Below, one piece after another: positions 8,218 to 16,546 of a stretch of 42,961 nt of DNA (its first letter is position 1; each line of letters starts with the position of its first letter). The DNA comes from Caryophanales bacterium (lineage in GTDB: Bacteria; Bacillota_I; Bacilli_A; RF39; UBA660): positions 1-42,961 of the forward strand of contig JAEELI010000022.1 of NCBI GenBank assembly GCA_016288795.1. Reading direction: 5' to 3'. The notes under the pieces are model-generated. The model did not search any database and was not told the origin of the DNA. It worked only from the letters and a program-made list of their open reading frames with translations. A program made the translations under genes and the position numbers.

Positions 8218-8968
8218 TTTAAAAGGAAGAGTTGCAGTAGTTACTGGAGCAAGTTCAGGGCTAGGAAGACAAATGTCTAGAGCTTTTGCAGCTCAAGGAG
8301 CAGACCTAGTTTTATTAGCAAGAAGAATAGAAAGATTAGAAGAATTAAAAAGTGAATTAGAAAAAGAAGGAGTAAAAGTATTAGCAGTTAAATGTGATGT
8401 AACTAATACAGAAGATATTGATAATGCAGCTAAATTAGCTGAAGAAACATTTGGCAAAGTAGATATTTTGGTTAATTGTGCAGGATCATCTAAAGATGCT
8501 GGAGTTTTAGAAATGACTGATGACGAATGGGATTTCACTATTGCAACAGATCAAACATCAGTATTTAAAATGACTAGAGCCTTCGGAAACATTATGAAAA
8601 AGAATAATTATGGTCGTATTATTAATATTGCTTCTATGTATGGATTAGTAGGTAATACGGCAATGGGAACTATAGCATACCATTCTTCTAAAGGTGGAGT
8701 AGTTAATTTTACTAGAGCAGTTGCTGCAGAACTAGCTAAATACAATATTACATGTAATGCTATATGCCCAGGATATTTTGAAACAGAATTAACAAAAGCC
8801 GTTTTAGATACAGAAGATTTTCAAGCATACATGAAGGGAACTGTTCCTATGCAAAGATATGGAAGAGAAGGCGAATTAAATGCAGGAGCTATTTTCTTAG
8901 CATCTGATGAGGCTTCCTATGTAACTGGTGTAATATTACCTATTGATGGTGGATATACTTGTGTCTAA
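8210..8968 (+). CDS. SDR family oxidoreductase (FabG/gluconate 5-dehydrogenase-like)
   Basis: This is a classical short-chain dehydrogenase: TGASSGLG at 12-19, NCAG in place of the usual NNAG, and catalytic S142, Y157 and K161 (YHSSK). The C-terminal part (ICPGYFETELT, then PIDGGY) resembles gluconate 5-dehydrogenases as much as FabG, so the substrate is open: 3-oxoacyl-ACP or a sugar acid. The start ATG 8210 is chosen because GGGAGTGAT lies just upstream; an ATG at 8195 has none. It overlaps trxB by 8 bases, so the two are translated together. A strong terminator follows. Confidence 0.85.
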   Translation: MFNLKGRVAVVTGASSGLGRQMSRAFAAQGADLVLLARRIERLEELKSELEKEGVKVLAVKCDVTNTEDIDNAAKLAEETFGKVDILVNCAGSSKDAGVLEMTDDEWDFTIATDQTSVFKMTRAFGNIMKKNNYGRIINIASMYGLVGNTAMGTIAYHSSKGGVVNFTRAVAAELAKYNITCNAICPGYFETELTKAVLDTEDFQAYMKGTVPMQRYGREGELNAGAIFLASDEASYVTGVILPIDGGYTCV

Positions 8969-8973
8969 AAAAT

Positions 8974-8997
8974 GAATGGAGTCATCCATTCTTTTTT
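8974..8997 (+). terminator. Intrinsic terminator after the SDR gene
   Basis: GAATGGA (8974-8980), loop GTCA, TCCATTC (8985-8991), then six T. Confidence 0.9.
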
Positions 8998-8998
8998 A

Positions 8999-9027
8999 TT
9001 GAAGATAAAAACATGAAATGATATAAT
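8999..9027 (+). promoter_or_regulatory. Promoter of the 628/190-residue orphan operon
   Basis: TTGAAG (8999-9004), a 17-base spacer and TATAAT (9022-9027) with extended TG-A. Confidence 0.7.
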
Positions 9028-9063
9028 TAAAAAGAAAATAGGATAGAATGTGGAGGTTATATT

Positions 9064-10950
9064 ATGAATGATATTATTAATTATTTAATTAACACAATTA
9101 ATAATTTTGACCATGATATTCAAGTTAACTCTGCTACTATCAAGAGAATTGAAGATAAATTACAAATGTTGGATGCCATTGCTAATAATCCTGATGTTTT
9201 GAGTTCCTCAGAATATGAAGAATTATTGGATGAATGTGTATCTGAAAGAATAAGAACATCTAATGATTATTTAAACATGAAAAAATTAGTAGGAAATTAT
9301 TCTGCTTATAGAAATGAATCACAAATAGTTTTATATCACAAATATGTAAAAACTATTGCTTCTTTAATAAAAACAGAATCATTAAAGAAAGTTGAGTCAT
9401 TAAAGGAAATGGTTCAAGAATTAAATATTCAAAGAAAAGAATACCAAGAGGTATATGAACTTATTTCTAATTATAATGAAGATACTTATTTAGATAATAG
9501 TGACTTAAGAAAAATAAATGAATTAGTTAGTAATCTAAATGTTTCCCAAGAAATAATTGATTTTTACTTTATGGTTGCTCAAAATAATGCAAAAATAGTA
9601 AATAGATCATTTAATATCCAAGAGGCTTCCATAGAAGATATTCCTGATGTTGATTTATCACCAGAAGGGTTATCTAAAGAAGATGAACAAATAATTGAAC
9701 CAGAAGTTAAAGAAGAGATTCCAGCTCCGGAGCCAGAAAAACATATTATAGATACACTTTTAAAAAAATGTAGTCCATATATAACAAATAATAAAAAACT
9801 TCCTGTGGAGTTTAAAAAGCATTTTTCTAATATAAAAGAAGTTTTAACAAAATATCCTCAAGATGACCTTGAAGAAATGTGGAACTTTTTAGTTGATGGC
9901 GTTGAGATTAAAGATTTAATAGTTAAAGATAATCCTGAAGAAATAAAGGTTGTTACTGCTCTTGCTATAATAAATGCTATGGATAATAACCAAGATTATC
10001 AAAAGATAATCAGTGATTTTAATAGTGTCTATAAAATCACTATTAAGGAAAAAGAATTGCAAAGACTAAATAGTATATTAGATAGCTTAGAAATAGATAT
10101 AGATGAAGAAGAAAAAGAAAAAATAGTAAACTTTGCTAAGGCTTATAGTAGTTTAGATGAAAATATGCAAAAAGAGAGTCTTAAGACTCAATTTCAAAAT
10201 GAAATTAGTTTTGAAGAATATAAAATAAAAAGAGATTATATAAAATTAAAAGAATATTTAAAAACGATTGGAGAAACTAAAAAAACTACACTTGAATTAT
10301 ATGGCAAAATTCAAGTGTTAATTGAAGATTTAAGAGATAGAGTTAATAATTATAGTGATCGAAAAGAAGTAGAAACCGTTAGTGAAACAAATATTAAAGA
10401 CGCTAAGAATTATTTAATATTTATTAGTCCAGAAACTTTTGAAGGACAAATAGCGGATTATAAACAAAATGATTTCTCTTATAGTGCTTTAGTAAATAAA
10501 TTAAGTTTATTAATAGAATCTCCAACAGTAAAAATTAATAATAGTATGTTTTCTCATAATATTCATCTAGAAAAAGGAAAACCTAATCCATATGGAATTA
10601 GAGCTACTAGAGGTTCCAGTTTAAGAATAGGATTTAAAATATTAAATAATGTTAAAATAGATGGCCAATTGGTTATTATGATATTTGGTATAAGTCCAGG
10701 TAAAGTTAATGAAAATGCTAAAAGAGATGGACTTCTAGAGAATATTAGGATATATAATAAAAATATTCAAGAGATAGAAAATATTCAAAAATTATTCGAG
10801 AATGCTAAAAGTTTTGATGAACTAGATACTAGAGCTAAAGTATTAATAGATAAAGGAATATTAACTTATAGAAAGTTTGAAAATTCTTCTATGCAAGAAA
10901 AAGCTTCTGTCATGAATGATGGTAATCCAGGTCTTGGAGGTAGAGTATGA
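9064..10950 (+). CDS. Large helical protein of unknown function (628 aa)
   Basis: No family recognised. It has no signal peptide or membrane segment. Residues 1-190 are helical with coiled-coil character, 200-225 form an acidic, Pro-containing linker (PEVKEEIPAPEPE), and 226-450 are again helical and very charged. Residues about 455-560 look different: two short helices, then beta strands GIRATRGSSLRIGFKIL and QLVIMIFGISPGK. That order resembles RelE/HigB-type ribonuclease folds, but this is only a pattern impression. GGAGG precedes ATG 9064. The stop overlaps the next gene by four bases (ATGA), so the two products probably work together. Confidence 0.8.
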   Translation: MNDIINYLINTINNFDHDIQVNSATIKRIEDKLQMLDAIANNPDVLSSSEYEELLDECVSERIRTSNDYLNMKKLVGNYSAYRNESQIVLYHKYVKTIASLIKTESLKKVESLKEMVQELNIQRKEYQEVYELISNYNEDTYLDNSDLRKINELVSNLNVSQEIIDFYFMVAQNNAKIVNRSFNIQEASIEDIPDVDLSPEGLSKEDEQIIEPEVKEEIPAPEPEKHIIDTLLKKCSPYITNNKKLPVEFKKHFSNIKEVLTKYPQDDLEEMWNFLVDGVEIKDLIVKDNPEEIKVVTALAIINAMDNNQDYQKIISDFNSVYKITIKEKELQRLNSILDSLEIDIDEEEKEKIVNFAKAYSSLDENMQKESLKTQFQNEISFEEYKIKRDYIKLKEYLKTIGETKKTTLELYGKIQVLIEDLRDRVNNYSDRKEVETVSETNIKDAKNYLIFISPETFEGQIADYKQNDFSYSALVNKLSLLIESPTVKINNSMFSHNIHLEKGKPNPYGIRATRGSSLRIGFKILNNVKIDGQLVIMIFGISPGKVNENAKRDGLLENIRIYNKNIQEIENIQKLFENAKSFDELDTRAKVLIDKGILTYRKFENSSMQEKASVMNDGNPGLGGRV

Positions 10951-11519
10951 TAGATAGTTTAATATATAAATTAAAAAGAATGAATGAAGAATTATATCAA
11001 GAATTAATTACATTAAAACAAGGCCAAGAAAATAATACTGCTATTCATACTATTATGGATAAAATACTAGACCATGAGCAATTGTCATTTGAAGAAATAA
11101 AAATACTAGGAAGAATTGATTCTGAAGCATTAGGTTTAACTGATGAAGAAACTTATAGATTGCATTTCATTGAGTTAATAACTAATTTAGATATAAGATT
11201 AGATGAAAATCAAATTGCTCTATGTAAAAAGATAAAAGAGGCAATTGAACAATTGCCCACGGTTAATAATTCTATTGATTCATTAGATAATAGAATGAAA
11301 AGAAATAAAAGCATAGTAAAAACTCTTTCATCTCAAGAAATATTTGATGATTTTGAAAGTCTTAAAGAAGTATTAGTAGAATTAAAATTAGAAATGGATG
11401 AAATTCTTAAGCTTATACAAGAAATAATATTTAAGAATAATAGAATAGTTGTTGAACAAAGTAATGATTATAATAATATATATTATGAAGATGACTTAGA
11501 AAAGAGAAGTAGTTTTTAA
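10947..11519 (+). CDS. Helical partner protein of unknown function (190 aa)
   Basis: No family recognised. It is wholly charged and helical (for example ELYQELITLKQGQ and LDENQIALCKKIKEAIEQL) with a likely coiled coil at 115-165. No membrane segment. ATG 10947 overlaps the stop of the 628-residue gene by four bases and uses GGAGG inside that gene as ribosome binding site, so coupled translation is likely. The end is shared with a convergent hairpin. Confidence 0.75.
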   Translation: MIDSLIYKLKRMNEELYQELITLKQGQENNTAIHTIMDKILDHEQLSFEEIKILGRIDSEALGLTDEETYRLHFIELITNLDIRLDENQIALCKKIKEAIEQLPTVNNSIDSLDNRMKRNKSIVKTLSSQEIFDDFESLKEVLVELKLEMDEILKLIQEIIFKNNRIVVEQSNDYNNIYYEDDLEKRSSF

Positions 11520-11530
11520 CTACTTCTCTT
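11502..11530. terminator. Shared hairpin between convergent genes
   Basis: A 13-base perfect stem, AAGAGAAGTAGTT (11502-11514) and AACTACTTCTCTT (11518-11530), has a 3-base loop and holds both stop codons. The U-tracts on either side are weak, but the position between convergent operons fits a bidirectional terminator. Confidence 0.7.
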
Positions 11531-11957
11531 TATATACACATATATAATATTTTTTATATTTCTTTACTCTAAAATTATGGTTATTAATTGTATCAACATT
11601 TTTTAAACCATAAGATAAGCCCATACCCAAGTATTTAACATAACTTTCTTTTTTAACCCATAATTTAGTCCAATCATGTTCATTTTTTATTGCTTTTATT
11701 TCCTCTTCATTCGCTATTTTATTTAACAATTTCTTTTTATAAGTTAAATGTTCTATATCTACACCAATCTCTTGATCTGATATAGCTATGACAGTATATT
11801 CTTTAGAATGACTTATATTAAAATAAATAGGATTCCCTTTTATATATGGTTTTCCATATTCATTATAACAAATATCATTTTTTATATGATATTTGTTTAA
11901 TATGCTTTCTAAGAATGATTTAGAATCTTTAGTTTTTTTAATAAACAATTTATACAT
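11520..11957 (-). CDS. Sfp-type 4'-phosphopantetheinyl transferase
   Basis: It attaches the phosphopantetheine arm of CoA to the Ser of a carrier protein. It has NISHS (residues 48-51), the Mg-binding GVDIE with D67 and E69, and W100-x2-K103-E104-S105 with K109 before the GMGL motif. At 145 residues it is short for the Sfp group (about 220): the N-terminal half is reduced. It starts 8 bases inside the end of the carrier protein gene, which marks that carrier as its substrate. It is distinct from the trimeric AcpS (no such enzyme seen in this window). Confidence 0.88.
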   Translation of the reverse strand: MYKLFIKKTKDSKSFLESILNKYHIKNDICYNEYGKPYIKGNPIYFNISHSKEYTVIAISDQEIGVDIEHLTYKKKLLNKIANEEEIKAIKNEHDWTKLWVKKESYVKYLGMGLSYGLKNVDTINNHNFRVKKYKKYYICVYKEK

Positions 11958-12174
11958 TTTTTTCTAAATAATTAACAATATCTTGAACTGTTTGAAAATT
12001 CTTTATATCTTGATCTAATATTTTTATATTATATTTTTCTTCAAACGCTACTACTAAATCAACTAAATCTAAAGATTCTAAATCCAAGTCTTTAACTAAA
12101 TTAGTTTTATTAGTTATATCCTTTGTTTCTATTTCTAAAGTGCTTCCTATTAAATTAATAACTTCCTCTTGCAT
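11950..12174 (-). CDS. Acyl carrier protein
   Basis: A 74-residue carrier with the attachment site D-L-E-S34-L-D (the usual DSL has Glu in place of Asp before Ser). The four-helix ACP pattern and acidity are typical. It lies between an AMP-forming ligase and a phosphopantetheinyl transferase with overlaps of 1 and 8 bases, so it is probably a dedicated carrier for this pathway and not the general fatty-acid ACP. The start is ATG with AGGAGGAAT upstream in the ligase gene's end. Confidence 0.92.
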   Translation of the reverse strand: MQEEVINLIGSTLEIETKDITNKTNLVKDLDLESLDLVDLVVAFEEKYNIKILDQDIKNFQTVQDIVNYLEKNV

Positions 12175-13751
12175 TATTCCTCCCCAATTGCTTTAGTTCT
12201 AATAATCTTACCATTATTATTCTTTGGCAATTCTTTGTCTTCTAATAAAACCATAGTTATTTGTTTGTTTTTTGGTTTATTAATATTGTAGTCATACATT
12301 AATTTATCAAAATAGTCTTGATCTTTCAAGTATTCTTCTTCAGGAAAAATCTTTGCTATTATTTTATTATCTTTCTCATAAACAATTACTTCTCTAACAC
12401 CATCATCTTTAAGTAATTCCGTTTCTATTTCTTCAGGACTAATGTTTTCACCATTATTTAAAATAATTATATTTTTTTTTCTTCCAGTAATATATATAAA
12501 TCCATCTTTATCAATATAACCTAAATCACCAGTTTTAAAATAGTCATTTATAAATACAGCTTTAGTACTTTTTTTATCATTATAGTATCCTTTCATTACA
12601 GAAGGACCTTTAATACATATTTCTTTATCTATTATTTTAACTTCTAATCCCCTTATGGGAACGCCAACACTATTAGAACGTTTATAAAAGTTTCTATTAA
12701 CTGATACAACTGGAGAGCATTCTGTTATACCATAACCATTTAATATTTCAATACCTATACTATGAAACCAATCTATATATGTTTGATTTAAATATGCTCC
12801 CCCACAAATAATATATTTTAATTCTCCCCCAAATTCTTTTAATATGCTTTTAAATAATTTTTTGCGCATATCTATACCAATACTTAACATAAAATTACTC
12901 AATTTAATATTATTTCTTAATAATACTTCTTTGTTCTTTTTTCTAGCATTTTTCCATATTTGTTTATAAAAGTTTTCTACAAATAGGGGAACAACAAAAA
13001 TTGTTTCTGGTGCTATTTCTTTTAAATCTCTCATGACATATCTTAGACTATTATTAATAAATACTTCTTTTCCATAGTTAAAAGGCTTTAGAACACTTGT
13101 TATTAGTCCAAAGGTATGATTGAAGGGTAACAAAGAAACAATTCTCCCAGAGGGCTTAAAAAGGCTACAAGCACCATATATATTACTCATAATATTCTTT
13201 TGAGATAATAAAACACCTTTATTAAATCCTGTAGTTCCAGATGTCCAAAAAATAGCAGCATCTTTATCGTTATCTATTTTATATTTATTATTCTTTTTTG
13301 AATATAATTTCATGTAAGAGGATATATCCTCTAAGGGATAACTTTTTATTTTTAATTTATTAATACCTTCATTATAAGTTCTAGAGTAGTATATAGCTTT
13401 AGTTCCACTTAATTTTATCTGTTTAGTTAATAATTCATTATCTATATCTTTATCATAAGGAACACAAACATTACCGCTTAAAATAATACTAAAAAAAGTA
13501 ATAATCCAGTTATATGAATTTTCACCAATTAAACCAATATGCTTATTATTATACATATTATAAAAATAGTTACTTAATGCAAAAACATCTTCATAAACAT
13601 CTTTATATGTTTTTTTTACTAGTTCATCACCATTAAAAAAAGAAAAAGCAACTTTATTAGGAATATTATTATAATTTTCCAAAATCATTTCTTGTAAATT
13701 TTGATAATATATATGATTATAATAAGGATAATTTTTATTTGCTGTTTTCAT
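12174..13751 (-). CDS. AMP-forming acyl ligase (acyl-ACP synthetase-like)
   Basis: It activates a carboxylate as acyl-AMP and transfers it to a thiol, here most likely the adjacent ACP. Core motifs with residues counted from ATG 13751: WTSGTTGFNKG (169-179), NGYGITECSP (338-347), KTGDLG (406-411), GRKKNIIILNNGENISPEE (423-441) and the catalytic Lys515 in NNNGKIIR. The GRKKN-ENISPEE motif is like long-chain fatty-acid ligases rather than DltA. 525 residues. GGGAG (13760-13764) and then ATG 13751 fit a normal start; in-frame GTG 13760 and TTG 13766 lie further upstream. It is the first gene of a tight three-gene operon. Confidence 0.9.
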   Translation of the reverse strand: MKTANKNYPYYNHIYYQNLQEMILENYNNIPNKVAFSFFNGDELVKKTYKDVYEDVFALSNYFYNMYNNKHIGLIGENSYNWIITFFSIILSGNVCVPYDKDIDNELLTKQIKLSGTKAIYYSRTYNEGINKLKIKSYPLEDISSYMKLYSKKNNKYKIDNDKDAAIFWTSGTTGFNKGVLLSQKNIMSNIYGACSLFKPSGRIVSLLPFNHTFGLITSVLKPFNYGKEVFINNSLRYVMRDLKEIAPETIFVVPLFVENFYKQIWKNARKKNKEVLLRNNIKLSNFMLSIGIDMRKKLFKSILKEFGGELKYIICGGAYLNQTYIDWFHSIGIEILNGYGITECSPVVSVNRNFYKRSNSVGVPIRGLEVKIIDKEICIKGPSVMKGYYNDKKSTKAVFINDYFKTGDLGYIDKDGFIYITGRKKNIIILNNGENISPEEIETELLKDDGVREVIVYEKDNKIIAKIFPEEEYLKDQDYFDKLMYDYNINKPKNKQITMVLLEDKELPKNNNGKIIRTKAIGEE

Positions 13752-13766
13752 ATGTCTCACTCCCAA

Positions 13767-13775
13767 ATTATATCA
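13767..13775 (-). promoter_or_regulatory. Extended -10 promoter of the acyl-ligase operon
   Basis: On the minus strand this reads TG-A-TATAAT. The start site should be about 13760, giving a leader of only about 9 bases before ATG 13751, or a leaderless GTG start at 13760. Confidence 0.6.
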
Positions 13776-13803
13776 AATAATCATATATTTTAAAACAAAT
13801 ATA

Positions 13804-13812
13804 TGATAGAAT
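13804..13812 (+). promoter_or_regulatory. Extended -10 promoter of the GT8 operon
   Basis: TG-A-TAGAAT, divergent from the acyl-ligase promoter about 30 bases away. AGAGGTGA and ATG 13840 follow. Confidence 0.5.
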
Positions 13813-13839
13813 ATGATTACACAGTCTAGAGGTGACGCT

Positions 13840-14661
13840 ATGAATATACTTTATTGTGGAGATAAAAATATAATTGATGGATTAGTTATATCAATTTTAT
13901 CTTTATTAAAGAGGACAAAAGAATCATTACATATATATGTTTTAACTATGAAGTATTCTAATGAAGAAAAAGAATTTGATATGATGCCTCAAAGATATAT
14001 CGATTTTTTAGATAAACTTGTTAAAAAGAATAATAAGAATAATTTTGTTAAATTGATAGATGTAACTAAGCAAGTTAAAACTTGCCCGCCAACTGCGAAT
14101 ATTGGCACAAGATTTACTCCATATTGTATGTTAAGACTATATGCTGATTTAATAGATTTGCCATCTAAAATATTATATTTAGATAATGATGTGGTGGCTT
14201 TAAAAGATCCAAAGGAATTTTATGAAATTGATAATAAAGATTATGAATTAGTAGGAGTTTTAGACTACTATGGAAGCCACATTTATAAAAATAATATATT
14301 TAAAAGAGATTATATTAATTCTGGGGTTTTACTTTTAAACTTAGATTTAATAAAGGAAACAGAATTATTTCGTTTGGCTAGAGAAAAATGTCGTGATGAA
14401 AAAATGCTTTTGCCTGATCAACATGCCTTAAATAAACTGTGTAAATTCAAATTAAAAGTTAATAGAAAATATAATGAGCAAAAGAAAATAACTGATAAAA
14501 CCGTGTTTAGACATTTTACAACTACCTTTAAATTTTTTCCTAAGGTTAGAACCCAAACTATTAAACCGTGGAATATTAAAGACTTACATGATATACTTAA
14601 AACACACCAAATAGATGATATCTTGGAAGAATATCAAGATATTATGAGGAGGATAAAATGA
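13840..14661 (+). CDS. GT8 family glycosyltransferase (first of two)
   Basis: It is a retaining, metal-dependent GT-A enzyme that transfers a hexose from a UDP-sugar. The metal site is D115-N-D117 in ILYLDNDVVALKDP; INSGVLLLNL and DQHALNKL follow, both family signatures, and a late His before the C-terminus (RHFTTTFKFFPKVR) is the usual third ligand region. ATG 13840 follows AGAGGTGA (13828-13835). 273 residues. It has no membrane segment, so it acts in the cytoplasm or at the inner face. It overlaps the second GT8 gene by 4 bases; the two likely add successive sugars to a lipid or surface polymer. Confidence 0.9.
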   Translation: MNILYCGDKNIIDGLVISILSLLKRTKESLHIYVLTMKYSNEEKEFDMMPQRYIDFLDKLVKKNNKNNFVKLIDVTKQVKTCPPTANIGTRFTPYCMLRLYADLIDLPSKILYLDNDVVALKDPKEFYEIDNKDYELVGVLDYYGSHIYKNNIFKRDYINSGVLLLNLDLIKETELFRLAREKCRDEKMLLPDQHALNKLCKFKLKVNRKYNEQKKITDKTVFRHFTTTFKFFPKVRTQTIKPWNIKDLHDILKTHQIDDILEEYQDIMRRIK

Positions 14662-15620
14662 ATAACATAAGCATTTTTTACACTATAAATGAAAATTATG
14701 CCCCATATTTATCTGTATCGATTATGTCTTTAATAGATTATGCTAATTCAACGAATAATTATAATATTCATATTATTCATGAAGATTTAACTAAAGAGAC
14801 TATTGATAAATTAAAAGAATTGGAAAAGGGAAATGTTAAATTAGAGTTTATTAATATGATAGATACTATTAAACCATATAAAGATGAATTAAATAAAATG
14901 ATTACAAAAACTCATTTTCCTATAACAGTTTATTATCGTATATTTTTACCTAATATGTTTAAAGAACATGATAAAGGTATATATATTGATGCTGATACTA
15001 CTTTAAACGCTGATATAGCTGAATTATATGAAATGGATTTAGATAACCATTTATTTGCAGGATGTGTTGATAAATCAGTTTTTGATATGCCTTTTGTTGA
15101 CTACTATGAACAATATGTTGGTATATCTAGATATGAATATATTAATTCTGGAGTCTTATTAATGAATATGAAAAGGCTTAGGGAAGTGGATTTTGCCAAA
15201 AAGTTCTTAAGTATATTAAAAAAATATGATTTTGAAGTAGTGGCACCAGATCAAGATTATATTAATCGTTTGGCTAAAGGAAACATTCTTCATATAGATG
15301 AAGTTTGGAATGCTATGCCAGTTTTAAATAAGAAAGAGTTATCTAATCCTAAGTTAATTCATTATAATTTGATGCTAAAACCTTGGCATTATAAAAACAT
15401 ACCCTATGAAAATTATTTTTGGAAGTATGCCAAAAAATCTCCTTTTATAAAAGATATAGAGAATACATTAAATAGTTTTGATGATGAAAAAAAGAAAAAT
15501 GATCAAGCAACTATTGAAAATATGATTGAACAAGCAAGGAGATTAAACGATTCAGATAAAACTATGAAATATATTTTTGAAAATAAAGAAAGAAGAAATA
15601 TAAATGATAGTTGGTGGTAG
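14658..15620 (+). CDS. GT8 family glycosyltransferase (second of two)
   Basis: Same family as the preceding gene but clearly divergent. The metal site D111-A-D113 lies in GIYIDADTTLNADIAELY; YINSGVLLMNMK, PDQDYINRL and HYNLMLKPWHY follow. The last has the conserved H and K/W that close the active site in LgtC-like enzymes. A helical tail (residues 270-320, charged) is extra. 320 residues. The ATG overlaps the upstream gene by four bases (ATGA). Acceptor and donor cannot be told from sequence. Confidence 0.9.
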   Translation: MNNISIFYTINENYAPYLSVSIMSLIDYANSTNNYNIHIIHEDLTKETIDKLKELEKGNVKLEFINMIDTIKPYKDELNKMITKTHFPITVYYRIFLPNMFKEHDKGIYIDADTTLNADIAELYEMDLDNHLFAGCVDKSVFDMPFVDYYEQYVGISRYEYINSGVLLMNMKRLREVDFAKKFLSILKKYDFEVVAPDQDYINRLAKGNILHIDEVWNAMPVLNKKELSNPKLIHYNLMLKPWHYKNIPYENYFWKYAKKSPFIKDIENTLNSFDDEKKKNDQATIENMIEQARRLNDSDKTMKYIFENKERRNINDSWW

Positions 15621-16458
15621 CAAAAAAGAAGTTATTAAGAATATTCAAAAGAACATTTTAGATAATGAATTAAATAAAAAAGTTGAAATAAATGATGCTG
15701 TATTGACTCCTGAGGAGTCCGAAAAGATTCTTAAGAACTTCTATAAAAATAGAAAGAATAAAGTTAGATTTTGGTTTCGAAATAAAAGGTGCTATGCATA
15801 TTTAAGATATATAGATTTAAAAATACATAAGTATATTGAAATAGAAGGACTAGAGAATCTTAAAGATATCAAAGATGGTGCTATTATTACTAATAATCAT
15901 TTTAATCCTTTAGATAGTATGATTGTTAGAAAATTAATTAGAAAAAGATATCATAAAAACATGTATATTGTTAGCCAAGAAACTAATTTATTATTACCAG
16001 GCTTTCTAAAATATCTAGTTAATAACTTAAATATAATTCCTTTAAGTAAAAGCACAAATTATATGATAGAAACATTTAAACCTAACCTAAAAAAAGTATT
16101 AGATAAAAAGAATTATGTATTGATATATCCAGAAGAAGAAATGTGGTTTAATTATAGAAAACCAAGGCCATGCAAAAGGGGAGCTTACCATTTTGCTTCA
16201 GAAATGAATGTTCCAATTATTTCTTGTTTTACGGAAATGGTTGATTTAAATACTCCGGATAATGATGAATTTAATCAAGTGAAATATATTATACATGTTT
16301 TAAAACCAATATATCCTGATTCCCAAAAATCGGTTAGATCTAGTAGCATAGAAATGGCTGAAAAAGATTATAAGCAAAAAGTAGAAGCTTATGAAAAGAT
16401 ATATAATAAAAAACTAGATTATTCTTTTAGCTATGATGATATAGCAGGATGGAGATAG
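15604..16458 (+). CDS. PlsC-like 1-acylglycerol-phosphate acyltransferase
   Basis: This is the acyltransferase fold that uses acyl-ACP or acyl-CoA. The catalytic motif is H99-x4-D104 (NNHFNPLDS), with the later YPEEEMWFNYRKPRP block that binds phosphate and PIISCFTEM. A 90-residue charged helical N-terminus precedes the domain. There is no membrane segment, unlike most PlsC proteins. The gene overlaps the second GT8 by 17 bases. With the acyl ligase and ACP next door, it may acylate a glycolipid made by the two GT8 enzymes; that is an inference from context. Confidence 0.85.
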   Translation: MIVGGSKKEVIKNIQKNILDNELNKKVEINDAVLTPEESEKILKNFYKNRKNKVRFWFRNKRCYAYLRYIDLKIHKYIEIEGLENLKDIKDGAIITNNHFNPLDSMIVRKLIRKRYHKNMYIVSQETNLLLPGFLKYLVNNLNIIPLSKSTNYMIETFKPNLKKVLDKKNYVLIYPEEEMWFNYRKPRPCKRGAYHFASEMNVPIISCFTEMVDLNTPDNDEFNQVKYIIHVLKPIYPDSQKSVRSSSIEMAEKDYKQKVEAYEKIYNKKLDYSFSYDDIAGWR

Positions 16459-16465
16459 GCAATTT

Positions 16466-16486
16466 AAAGACTCCTAAGGGGTCTTT
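16466..16486 (+). terminator. Hairpin after the acyltransferase gene
   Basis: AAAGACTCC (16466-16474) pairs with GGGGTCTTT (16478-16486) with one G-T pair. There is no U-tract, and the right arm overlaps a -35 box, so termination may be partial. Confidence 0.45.
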
Positions 16487-16512
16487 ACATGTGCGTTCCA
16501 ATTCTATATAAT
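16484..16512 (+). promoter_or_regulatory. Promoter of the surface protein pair
   Basis: TTTACA (16484-16489), a 17-base spacer and TATAAT (16507-16512). The -10 lies in a second inverted repeat, ATTCTAT (16501-16507) and ATAGAAT (16517-16523). A hairpin or a protein bound there could control the promoter. Confidence 0.7.
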
Positions 16513-16531
16513 TAACATAGAATGGGAGTAA

Positions 16532-16546
16532 ATGAGTAATTATTAA
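16532..16546 (+). other. Four-codon upstream reading frame
   Basis: ATG-AGT-AAT-TAT-TAA lies behind GGGAG (16524-16528). Its stop overlaps the start of the next gene (TAATG). The surface gene has no ribosome binding site at normal distance (GGGAG is 17 bases away), so re-initiation after this tiny frame could drive it. Speculative. Confidence 0.3.

Noticed and set aside
12174-13751. DltA (D-alanine ligase) for the acyl ligase
   Set aside because: The GRKKN-ENISPEE motif is of the fatty-acyl type and no dltB or dltD is nearby.
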